Of a stretch of 6,512 nt of DNA, positions 1 through 6,213 are shown one piece after another (within the stretch, counting starts at the first letter, position 1; each line of letters opens with the position of its first letter). The translations under genes were made by a program, and so were the position numbers. Below the pieces are notes generated by a model that was given only the letters and a program-made list of their open reading frames with translations, did no database searches and was not told the DNA's origin. The stretch is taken from NCBI GenBank assembly GCA_013153955.1, contig JAADDM010000075.1, forward strand, positions 1-6,512, given 5' to 3'. This DNA is from Gammaproteobacteria bacterium (GTDB lineage: Bacteria > Pseudomonadota > Gammaproteobacteria > Thiomicrospirales > Thiomicrospiraceae).

Positions 1-2
1 CC

Positions 3-224
3 GAGGCCAAGGGAACCTATCTTGAATCTCACTTTAAGCTCCTTATCCGCGTCTTCGTCTGGGGGCTTATCATCGCCGTCTTGGGCCTTTTAACTAGCTT
101 TATCGGCATCGGGCTGCTCATCCTCATCGCCGGCTCCATCTGGCTGCTTTACTACCTGGTCGTCGGCCTCATCCGCCTACTCAATGACGAACCCGCCCCC
201 AACATCTTCTGGTTTGGCCAATAA
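3..224 (+). CDS. DUF4870/COG3671-like small membrane protein, 3' end only
   Basis: The reading frame is open from base 3 to the TAA at 222-224 and gives the last 73 residues of a protein whose start lies outside the window. It contains two hydrophobic segments, roughly residues 16-36 and 40-60 of the visible part, joined by a short Gly-rich turn (SFIGIG). The order 'hydrophilic stretch with YLESHFK, two membrane helices, then VGLIRLLNDEPAPN and a short tail' resembles the end of the DUF4870/COG3671 family of uncharacterised integral membrane proteins, where a conserved R-x-x-x-x-L-N-x-x-x-P segment follows the last helix. The molecular role of that family is unknown. The DNA is GC-rich with many codons ending in C, like the next gene and unlike the island that follows. 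The next gene starts 11 bases after this stop, so the two are probably co-transcribed. Family assignment is from memory of the pattern. Confidence 0.65.
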   Translation, partial: EAKGTYLESHFKLLIRVFVWGLIIAVLGLLTSFIGIGLLILIAGSIWLLYYLVVGLIRLLNDEPAPNIFWFGQ

Positions 225-235
225 ACTAGAACCCA

Positions 236-550
236 ATGGAGGACCTATTCCCCGTTGCCGGCCAGCTCACCTTCGGCGCGGTCGCTGGCTTTCTCTCCGG
301 CTACGCCCTCAAAAAGGTCGGCCGCGTCTTGGCCTTTCTCCTTGGCATCCTGTTCGTGACCCTGCAACTCCTCGCCTACGCCGGCTACATCGAGGTCAAC
401 TGGACACGCATCCAGCAAGACGTCGAACCCTTTTTAAATCAAGACTCCCTAGAAGGCCTTTGGAGCGAGGCCCTCAAGGTCCTCACCTATAACTTCCCCT
501 TCGCCGCTTCCTTCACCGCAGGGTTCATCTGGGGCTTAAATCGCGGCTGA
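236..550 (+). CDS. FUN14-family small membrane protein
   Basis: This complete 104-residue protein starts at ATG 236 and ends at TGA 548-550. It has the FUN14 (PF04930) layout. A Gly-rich first helix (about residues 12-25, GAVAGFLSGYALKKVG) is followed by the typical GYALKKVG turn and a second helix (about 29-50, LAFLLGILFVTLQLLAYAGY). Next comes the conserved YIEVNW segment, an amphipathic linker, and a final Gly-containing helix near residues 87-103. The length matches bacterial members. The best known relatives are eukaryotic mitochondrial outer-membrane proteins such as the mitophagy receptor FUNDC1. The bacterial role is not established. No other ATG, GTG or TTG lies in frame nearby. The ribosome site is weak (AGAACCC just upstream), consistent with translational coupling to the preceding gene 11 bases away. 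The overlapping reading frame from 184 is a shadow. GC-rich codon use marks this as host backbone and the left edge of the island. Confidence 0.85.
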   Translation: MEDLFPVAGQLTFGAVAGFLSGYALKKVGRVLAFLLGILFVTLQLLAYAGYIEVNWTRIQQDVEPFLNQDSLEGLWSEALKVLTYNFPFAASFTAGFIWGLNRG

Positions 551-773
551 AGCGTCAACGTTTTAAAGAGCTATCCCGGAGTAGCCTTCGTATACATTCA
601 AGAACACTTGTAGCTGCGAACCTCGCGCTGGGATTCAAAAACCAACTTATAGACTTACTATCTGCCAAGTTTTCTGGTTCCGAGACCCTAACCGAACTAT
701 CTATCAAAAACAGATACTGCGGACACAAACCTGATCACGAGCCCAGCAAATACGCGTGTAAATTATATGATTT
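551..773. other. Non-coding junction between backbone and AT-rich island
   Basis: These 223 bases separate the convergent ends of the FUN14 gene (+) and the CDP-alcohol phosphotransferase gene (-). Both strands carry frequent stops, and I recognise no gene remnant and no tRNA. I see no strong GC stem followed by a T-run for either gene. The only candidate fold is a weak TATC/GATA pairing near 700-716, which I would not call a terminator. Base composition falls from the GC-rich backbone towards the AT-rich island across this stretch, so the island's left boundary probably lies here. Confidence 0.5.
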
Positions 774-1556
774 TTATCGAAAAATATGGCTGTTAAACTT
801 TAAAAGTGCATGAGCGAAGAGTATGCCTGTTATAAATCCTAATATTAAGTTATAAATTCCAGGAAAAATTGCTGCCGCGACGGCATTCATTAAAAGGGTG
901 CCTGACCAAAGAAAGGGGTATCTAAGGCATTCCTTTATTAAAGATGTGCTTACTCTATCAGAAAGTTGCAAATAATTATTTTGCACTTCAAACATTCCAA
1001 AACGAAAAAGTGTAACCGCAGAATAAACCAACGCAATTGGAAGTGCATCATATGAAACGGCAGTTTTTAAGATTGTTATGTTTGTAAGAGCCAAGAGCGC
1101 ATAATCCTGAACTCGATCCAAAATTTTGGCGTTTTTAGAAAATTGGCGTTTTATCCTTGCCAATTCACCATCTATAAGATCCGCAAAATACGCAATATGA
1201 TAAGAAATCAGCCCCCACAATGCCGCTTGCCATGCGTTTGCCATTAGAGCTATAGCTACTGAAGAAAATAAACTAAACATAGTACCAAAGCGCGTTACGC
1301 TGTTGGGTGTCAAATTTGGCCACATTCGATTTAAAAAAATTGTTATATATATAGACACTCTACGGTGGAAGTAGAATGCTTCACAGCTTTCATCCTCTAG
1401 AGGCTTCTGAAGCATAGATCTAAGCCTTAAAAGCTTATCAGACTCAAAGGGCAAACGCGGATATCTTTTCACTTTAGCAAGTATATCACTATCCGTTATC
1501 TTTAAATTTGAACCTATCCTTGAATTTGAAGTTAGGGTCATTAATATCCACAACAT
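774..1556 (-). CDS. CDP-alcohol phosphatidyltransferase-family membrane enzyme
   Basis: This 260-residue integral membrane protein belongs to the CDP-alcohol phosphatidyltransferase family (PF01066). Such enzymes transfer a phospho-alcohol from a CDP-alcohol to an acceptor hydroxyl at the membrane face using divalent metal. The signature D-x2-D-G-x2-A-R-x8-G-x3-D-x3-D is present with exact spacing at Asp126, Asp129, Gly130, Ala133, Arg134, Asp147 and Asp151, but the second Gly is Ala143. The segment LTPNSVT (82-88) before the first helix is also typical. An unusually long charged N-terminus (about residues 1-75, including FYFHRRVSIY) precedes the catalytic core, as I recall for di-inositol-phosphate-phosphate synthases and some capsule-locus members. 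About five or six membrane helices follow. The start is uncertain: GTGAGGT abuts ATG 1556 (one-base spacer), so TTG 1553 or ATG 1541 may be used. The Shine-Dalgarno overlaps the flippase stop, implying coupled translation. The substrate is unknown. The nearby cytidylyltransferase fusion suggests a CDP-polyol rather than CDP-diacylglycerol (inference). Confidence 0.85.
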   Translation of the reverse strand: MLWILMTLTSNSRIGSNLKITDSDILAKVKRYPRLPFESDKLLRLRSMLQKPLEDESCEAFYFHRRVSIYITIFLNRMWPNLTPNSVTRFGTMFSLFSSVAIALMANAWQAALWGLISYHIAYFADLIDGELARIKRQFSKNAKILDRVQDYALLALTNITILKTAVSYDALPIALVYSAVTLFRFGMFEVQNNYLQLSDRVSTSLIKECLRYPFLWSGTLLMNAVAAAIFPGIYNLILGFITGILFAHALLKFNSHIFR

Positions 1557-1559
1557 ACC

Positions 1560-2810
1560 TCACTTTTTTAACACCCTTTCTATGCAAGAGCGAGCAGTAA
1601 ATATGGCTGCCACAAGCACAAAAAATTGACTAGCCAATACAAAATAAGCCATTAAAGTCGGCTCAAGCCGGCTCCAATACATCAGGCTAAACAAGAACAA
1701 GGTTCCAAAACCGATTGCTTGTCCTGTGCTTGCCAAAGTCGAACAACTTGCTCCTAGTGGAGTTATTAGAGCGACATATAAATATTTGGTCAAGCTGTGC
1801 AACGGAAGCAAGAACGTTAGTATGCGGAATACCACGACCACATCAGGAGAAGTCTTTATAAACTCTTCCCCTAGGAGAAGTTGTAGCAAGGGGTGTGCAA
1901 CTAAGCTCATAATTAATGAAATAAGTGTTGTGCCTATGCCTAAAAGTAGGCCCACTTTTAATATATGGGAATAAGTAACATTTTGTGTTATTAGTTTCCT
2001 AGTTGTTAACGGTATTAAAATACGCAAACCGGGTTCGCTGAATAAGAGTAGCGCTCGGGCAGCTTTATCTGAAGCCCCATACACACCCGCATATAAAGCC
2101 CCCTTAGCTAGCCCCAATAAATAAGTCGCAAAATTAAGATAAGCATTACCCAAGAAACGATACACCATCATTAAGAGACCTTTTTTGATTAACGAAAATG
2201 CAATTTTATAGTCTACAAAACGGGCTGGATACTTCCTAAGATAGAAAAACCAAATCATTGTTGAGGTTAATAACATGAATACTGCTTGAAATAATAGGAC
2301 CAAAAAAGCTTGATCGCCTGAGCGAATAAAATATAAAATCGCGAAAAGGGAAACGAGCTTAGGTAGCGCTTCAATTAGTGCATATATGTGATGATCTTCC
2401 AATCCCCATGCCACCCAAGAAGGTTGGATGGCATAAGAAAAGGACCATAAAATGGCGGCCCAAACCAATCTTGAATCTATGGATGGCCATTCATGTAAAA
2501 TCCACAAAATAGTAAATGCAGCAATAAAAATTTGAATACCCAATTTTGCAACTAACGCACTTCGCAGCACTTCTCCTACTTTTCGAGCACCATAGCCTCT
2601 CGCCTGCATTACTTCTGGCGGCCCCACATATAAAAATCCAAAATCCATTAATAAAGCCAAAATCGCCGCTAAACTTTGCGCTATGGCTAGCTCGCCAAAG
2701 GACTCTGCTTTTAAAGTCCGAGTTAAATAAGGTAATAGGAACAAGGATACAACACTAGCGCTATAAATACCCAACGACTGCCAAGCAAAATTTTTAATGA
2801 TCGACATCAT
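1560..2810 (-). CDS. Wzx-type polysaccharide flippase (MOP superfamily)
   Basis: This 416-residue, highly hydrophobic protein has about 12 membrane segments and belongs to the oligosaccharide flippase family (PF01943, Wzx/RfbX-like). These proteins move lipid-linked glycan units from the cytoplasmic to the outer face of the inner membrane. Support comes from the classic N-terminus: a first helix after IIKNFAWQS, then LLPYLTRTLKAESFGELAIAQ and a second helix ending in LLMDFGFLYVGPPEV (about residues 54-68). An aromatic pattern follows in the middle region (PSWVAWGLEDHHIYA, about 130-145). The length is normal for the family. ATG codons at 2810 and 2807 are both possible. AAGGAA at 2816-2821 lies 5 bases before the first and 8 before the second, so either fits. 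The gene is AT-rich and starts a two-gene operon with the CDP-alcohol phosphotransferase, whose start lies only three bases beyond this stop. Its presence means the product is probably assembled on a lipid carrier in the cytoplasm. The transported unit cannot be deduced. Confidence 0.85.
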   Translation of the reverse strand: MMSIIKNFAWQSLGIYSASVVSLFLLPYLTRTLKAESFGELAIAQSLAAILALLMDFGFLYVGPPEVMQARGYGARKVGEVLRSALVAKLGIQIFIAAFTILWILHEWPSIDSRLVWAAILWSFSYAIQPSWVAWGLEDHHIYALIEALPKLVSLFAILYFIRSGDQAFLVLLFQAVFMLLTSTMIWFFYLRKYPARFVDYKIAFSLIKKGLLMMVYRFLGNAYLNFATYLLGLAKGALYAGVYGASDKAARALLLFSEPGLRILIPLTTRKLITQNVTYSHILKVGLLLGIGTTLISLIMSLVAHPLLQLLLGEEFIKTSPDVVVVFRILTFLLPLHSLTKYLYVALITPLGASCSTLASTGQAIGFGTLFLFSLMYWSRLEPTLMAYFVLASQFFVLVAAIFTARSCIERVLKK

Positions 2811-3257
2811 TCTAGTTCCTTAGTTAATCTCAAACACTATAAGGTTCCATAGTTATAGGAACTCTTTTTCCACCTTTCGCATTTTACGAGCACGATATTA
2901 ACAAGCGACCTTAATAACATTTCTCGCGCACTAACCGCATCACGCATTGGCCCAAACTTTACCATTAACTCCACTCACTTGGGTTAATATCTTGAATTGA
3001 GCTTGCCTCATCTCTGTAGGATTGCGCCTCTCTCTGGTCATGGGCCTAAGGCAACGGGGACGAGGTACTGTGCATCAATAGAGTTGAAAACTATATTCCT
3101 ATTATCAATATTATCAATACTTGACTCTACACTCCTTTATACCACTTTTTACGTTTTCCGCTAAAATAAAGGGCACAAAAATGCTTTCCATCAATTACTC
3201 AAATCTCTCATTAGCGGTTCGCATTGCCTTATTTGGTTAAACTCAACAAGAAATGAG
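2811..3257. promoter_or_regulatory. Divergent intergenic region between the two island operons
   Basis: These 447 bases lie between the start of the flippase operon (-) and the start of the fusion gene (+), so promoters for both must be here unless transcription comes from outside. Visible items are: a near-exact direct repeat, GTTCCTTAGTTA at 2815-2826 and GTTCCATAGTTA at 2844-2855; a small inverted repeat GTTCC/GGAAC at 2844-2848 and 2858-2862; a perfect 9-base tandem repeat (ATTATCAAT twice) at 3101-3118; and a GC-richer patch near 3001-3060. TTGAAA at 3084-3089 with TATTAT at 3109-3114 is a possible plus-strand promoter, but the 19-base spacer is long. TTGACT at 3121 has no good partner at the right distance. 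No gene longer than about 35 codons is visible. Confidence 0.4.
3101..3118. repeat. Perfect 9-base tandem repeat (ATTATCAAT x2)
   Basis: Two exact, adjacent copies of ATTATCAAT lie about 140 bases upstream of the fusion gene start. A related ATCAAT occurs at 3074-3079. Such short direct repeats can be operator half-sites or simply AT-rich chance. The overlap with a possible -10 element (TATTAT, 3109-3114) makes a regulatory role conceivable but unproven. Confidence 0.5.
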
Positions 3258-4637
3258 GTGAATGAAATTCATGAAGGCTTTAAAATCTTAGTTATGAAAG
3301 GTTCAAGGGGTCGAGTTGTCATCACTTACGGAACATTCGATTTGTTGCACCAAGGTCATATCAACTTGCTCAGGAGAGCTCGCGAGCTGGGGGACTACCT
3401 TATCGTAGGTGTTACATCTGAGTCATACGATTTGCAACGTGGAAAACTTAACGTTCGCCAGCCCCTCAGTGAACGAATTAAAAATGTTGAAAGGACGGGA
3501 CTTGCTGATTTAATTATTGTAGAAGAATACGAAGGACAAAAAATTGAAGATATAGAACGCTATAACGTGGATATTTTTGCTATTGGGTCGGACTGGAAAG
3601 GAAAATTTGATTATTTAAAAGATTTTGCTGAAGTTGTTTATCTTGAAAGGACACGTGGAATATCTAGTACGGATTTAAGGGGATATCTGAAACTCGGAAT
3701 AATCGGCACTGGTCGCATAGCTCAGCGCTTCATCAATGAAGCCAAATACGTAAGTGGGGTATTAGTAGAATGGGTCTATCATCCCAATGAAGAAAAGGCC
3801 AAAGCATTCGCCCAGAAATTTGAGCTTTCGGTTGGCACCGGGAATTTGAGCGAATTTTTTTCGGAGGTAGATGCGATTTACATTGCCACTCCTCATCATA
3901 CACATTATGAATATATTTCAAAAGGTCTTCAAGCTAACAAACATGTTCTCGCAGAAAAACCGATGGTGCTAAGCCATAATCAAGCCAAAGAACTCTTTGC
4001 ATTGGCTTACGAAAGAAAGAAAGTATTGTTAGAAGCCATAAAAACAGCTTTTGCGCCAAGTTTTCGACGTATAATAGGACTAGCTCGCAGCCGTCGTGTA
4101 GGTCAAATTGTCCATGTCGATGCCACATTTACAAAATTAATTTCCGAAGGCCGCGAACTCGATCCAACACAAGCAGGGGGAAGTGTTACTGAATTGGGAA
4201 GTTATGTGCTATTACCTACCGTTAAACTTTTGGGAACTAATATTAAAGCGAGTTTTCTTTCAAAGCGTGGGCCGACCGGCGTTGATATTTGGACACGTAT
4301 TACCTCCCTAACTGAAGGCAAAGCAGCCACAGGGCGTGTAGGTATTGGGGTAAAAGAAGAAGGTGATTTAGTAATAGGAGGCACTACAGGTTATATTTAT
4401 GTCCCAGCGCCATGGTGGAAACCCAAATGCTTCGAAATCCGACGTGAAGATCCTTCGCAAAATGAAACTTATTGCGACGTTTTTGCAGGAGACGGGCTAC
4501 GTTACGAATTGGCCCATTTCGCGCAACTAATCCAGCAAGGTCGAATTGAAAGCCATTTGCTACGCCCTGAAGAAAGCATCGCTATAGCAGGCGTAATTGA
4601 GCAATTCTTGCTTGGCAAAAATGTGAGTTGGCTATAA
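3258..4637 (+). CDS. Cytidylyltransferase-Gfo/Idh/MocA oxidoreductase fusion protein
   Basis: This 459-residue protein has two enzyme domains. Residues about 19-142 match glycerol-3-phosphate cytidylyltransferases (TagD/GCT-like): VVITYGTFDLLHQGH carries the nucleotide-binding HxGH motif (His31-His34), GSDWKGKFDYLK (110-121) is near-identical in style to TagD, and RTRGISST (131-138) is the second signature. Such domains join CTP to a polyol phosphate to give a CDP-polyol and pyrophosphate. From about residue 144 a Gfo/Idh/MocA dehydrogenase follows directly. It has the Rossmann loop GIIGTGRIA (147-155), ATPHHTH (210-216) and the AEKP motif (232-235, Lys234 being the usual catalytic or binding lysine). 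A C-terminal alpha/beta domain includes GGSVTELGSY. The two activities probably act on consecutive steps, one forming a polyol by NAD(P)H-dependent reduction and the other activating its phosphate. The start is ambiguous: GTG 3258 has only a weak upstream AAGAAA, while ATG 3294 (codon 13) would give the usual short GCT N-terminus but has no clear Shine-Dalgarno. The substrate is unknown. Confidence 0.88.
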   Translation: MNEIHEGFKILVMKGSRGRVVITYGTFDLLHQGHINLLRRARELGDYLIVGVTSESYDLQRGKLNVRQPLSERIKNVERTGLADLIIVEEYEGQKIEDIERYNVDIFAIGSDWKGKFDYLKDFAEVVYLERTRGISSTDLRGYLKLGIIGTGRIAQRFINEAKYVSGVLVEWVYHPNEEKAKAFAQKFELSVGTGNLSEFFSEVDAIYIATPHHTHYEYISKGLQANKHVLAEKPMVLSHNQAKELFALAYERKKVLLEAIKTAFAPSFRRIIGLARSRRVGQIVHVDATFTKLISEGRELDPTQAGGSVTELGSYVLLPTVKLLGTNIKASFLSKRGPTGVDIWTRITSLTEGKAATGRVGIGVKEEGDLVIGGTTGYIYVPAPWWKPKCFEIRREDPSQNETYCDVFAGDGLRYELAHFAQLIQQGRIESHLLRPEESIAIAGVIEQFLLGKNVSWL

Positions 4638-5160
4638 CTAGATTCTACAAAGTGAAGAGGTTTGGCGACGTGGGCATCTCGGCTATCACCTTAGAACCTG
4701 TGGATATCATTAAGCGCTCTTTTGCTGTGAACCTCTTGGCTGCTTCTCCTTGGCAAAGGCGCACAACCAGGCTACCGCTAACCTGGCGGCCGGCTTTCTT
4801 GAGCACCCCATTGCCCATACTCCCTTTCCCATCAAAACCATTCAAGTTGACTGGGACAACGAGTTCATGGCGGAGTTTGAAGAGACCTGCCAACGCCTGG
4901 GCATTCGGCTCTTCGTTCTTCCGCCCAAAAGCCCCAAGCTAAACGGTCACGTGGAGCAGATGCAGCGGACCTTTAGGGAAGAGTTTTACACTCGGCCTTT
5001 ATCGAGCAAGATTCCGGAGCTCCAAAGGGAGCTTAACGCCTATCTTGACTACTACAACCACGAGCGGCCGCATCGGGCGCTTGGTGGTCTTACGTGCCTT
5101 AATGGCTATGATCCAGAAGAAGTCGGTCCCCGAAGAGACTCATGTGCTGATCGATTATAA
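4638..5160 (+). pseudogene. Decayed IS481-like DDE transposase remnant
   Basis: From 4714 to the TAA at 5158-5160 one frame encodes the C-terminal half of an integrase-core (rve, PF00665-type) transposase. It shows a helix rich in Ala (AHNQATANLAAGFLEH), then PFPIKTIQVDWDNEFM with the second catalytic Asp. About 34 residues later comes SPKLNGHVEQMQRT with the catalytic Glu, followed by LDYYNHERPHRALGGLT, a common ending of IS481/IS3-type enzymes. The N-terminal half is missing. Immediately upstream, the frame starting near 4628 reads VDIIKRSFAVNLLA, which resembles the segment just before AHNQATA, so a frameshift near 4735-4750 is likely. A second frameshift near 5100 is possible, because another frame (5108-5197) reads SVPEETHVLIDYK, which looks like a more natural tail. 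The DNA is GC-rich (about 60% in 4921-4980), unlike both neighbouring island genes. I could not find inverted ends or target duplications. It cannot encode a working transposase. Confidence 0.8.
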
Positions 5161-5195
5161 GTCCTGTATCAGGTCAAGATGTTGGTTAGAATTGT

Positions 5196-5201
5196 AAGGG
5201 G
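5196..5201 (+). promoter_or_regulatory. Ribosome binding site that decides the glycosyltransferase start
   Basis: AAGGGG sits four bases before ATG 5206. The alternative upstream ATG at 5179 has only a weak AGGTCA and would add nine residues that precede the normal GT2 beginning. That stretch also overlaps the likely old tail of the transposase remnant. Translation from 5206 is therefore preferred. Confidence 0.6.
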
Positions 5202-5205
5202 CTCT

Positions 5206-6135
5206 ATGAATCCAGCAGATATAGCCTTAATTGTCCCAACTTTCAATGGTGGAAAGACATGGGTACGTTGGTTAGAAGCCTACGCGCGCCAAACACTTCG
5301 CCCAAAGCATCTCCTTGTAATAGATTCCTCATCCCAAGATGAGACAGCAACATTGGCTCGTGCGTATGGTTTTAAAGTTCATACGATTTCCCAATCGGAA
5401 TTTAATCACGGTAAAACACGCAAGATGGCAATGGAAATACTTAAAGACGCCAATATTCTAATATATATGACCCAAGATGCCATTCTAGCTTCCCCAGACG
5501 CCATAGAAAAGCTAATTACACCATTCAGCGAATCAGACGTGGGAGCAGTATATGGTCGACAACTTCCCAGACCAGGAGCTGATCCTATTGAAGCACATTT
5601 ACGCCTTTTTAATTATCCACAAAAATCAGAAACACGCACTGTGACAGATATTCCCAAACTAGGACTTAGAGCCGCATTTATATCTAACTCATTTGCTGCA
5701 TATCGTCGCCGGACTTTAGAAGAAATAGGTGGATTTCCTAATCATATAATTCTAGGTGAGGATATGTATGTAAGCGCAAAAATGCTGCTTGCTGGTTGGA
5801 AGCTTGTATACCAAGCGGAAGCCCAAGTTTATCATTCACACAATTACACACTATGGCAAGAATTCAAGCGCTACTTCGATATTGGTGTTTTCCATGCGCG
5901 TGAACCCTGGATTCTTGAAAAATTCGGTAAGGCAGAAGGGGAGGGATTACGCTACGTACGTTCCGAATTAGCGTTCTTATTAAAAAAGAAACCAATGCAT
6001 ATTCCTAAAGCTCTGATCAGACTGCCGATAAAATATATAGCTTACAAATTAGGAAACCTAGAAGCCTTTCTTCCGAAGTTCCTTAAACAACATTTAAGCA
6101 TGCATCCCCATTTTTGGAATTTGCAAGAAAACTGA
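5206..6135 (+). CDS. GT2 family glycosyltransferase, rhamnosyltransferase-like
   Basis: This 309-residue protein (from ATG 5206) is a family 2 glycosyltransferase with a GT-A fold, acting at the cytoplasmic membrane face on a nucleotide-sugar donor. The N-terminus IALIVPTFNGG (6-16) and VIDSSSQDET (38-47) form the nucleotide-binding part. FNHGKTRK (66-73) followed by TQDA (89-92) is the pattern of bacterial rhamnosyltransferases such as RfbN/RfbF-like enzymes, where QDA stands in place of the usual DxD metal motif. GGF at 175-177 and GED (184-186) with Trp198 form the acceptor and catalytic-base region. The C-terminus is basic (LLKKKP, then IPKALIRLPIKYIAYKLG), suitable for membrane association. 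No transmembrane helix is obvious. Length is normal. It is AT-rich like the fusion gene and was probably in the same operon before the transposable element landed between them. Transfer of a rhamnose-type sugar to a lipid-linked or phospho-polyol acceptor is likely but the donor is not proven. Confidence 0.85.
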   Translation: MNPADIALIVPTFNGGKTWVRWLEAYARQTLRPKHLLVIDSSSQDETATLARAYGFKVHTISQSEFNHGKTRKMAMEILKDANILIYMTQDAILASPDAIEKLITPFSESDVGAVYGRQLPRPGADPIEAHLRLFNYPQKSETRTVTDIPKLGLRAAFISNSFAAYRRRTLEEIGGFPNHIILGEDMYVSAKMLLAGWKLVYQAEAQVYHSHNYTLWQEFKRYFDIGVFHAREPWILEKFGKAEGEGLRYVRSELAFLLKKKPMHIPKALIRLPIKYIAYKLGNLEAFLPKFLKQHLSMHPHFWNLQEN

Positions 6136-6170
6136 TTTTTATCTATCAAATATCAATAAACTTCCACAAG

Positions 6171-6200
6171 AAGCTTGGTAAGGGCCAAGCAAGCTTTTCA
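6171..6200 (+). terminator. Possible rho-independent terminator after the glycosyltransferase
   Basis: GCTTGG (6173-6178) pairs with CCAAGC (6185-6190) around a six-base loop TAAGGG, and the stem is followed by AAGCTTTTC. The stem is only six base pairs and the T-run is short (four), so this is a weak candidate. Its location 36 bases after the stop codon fits a transcript end for the plus-strand island genes. AAGCTT flanks the stem on both sides and may permit an alternative fold. Confidence 0.4.
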
Positions 6201-6213
6201 CTTACATTAAATG

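Noticed and set aside
184..492. 102-codon plus-strand open frame overlapping the first two genes
   Set aside because: Pro/Arg-rich low-complexity translation, out of frame with the clear FUN14-family protein; a shadow of GC-rich coding DNA.
670..700. GGTTCCGAGACCC resembling a tRNA T-arm near the island's left edge
   Set aside because: No acceptor, D-arm or anticodon arm can be built around it, so it is not a tRNA or a clear tRNA attachment site.
1726..1974. Plus-strand frame inside the flippase gene
   Set aside because: Antisense to a well-supported membrane protein; no ribosome site and no family resemblance.
3121..3143. TTGACT with TATACC as a promoter for the fusion gene
   Set aside because: The spacer is only 11 bases, too short for a normal sigma-70 type promoter.
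4645..4893. 82-codon minus-strand frame within the transposase remnant
   Set aside because: Antisense shadow of the remnant; no recognisable domain.
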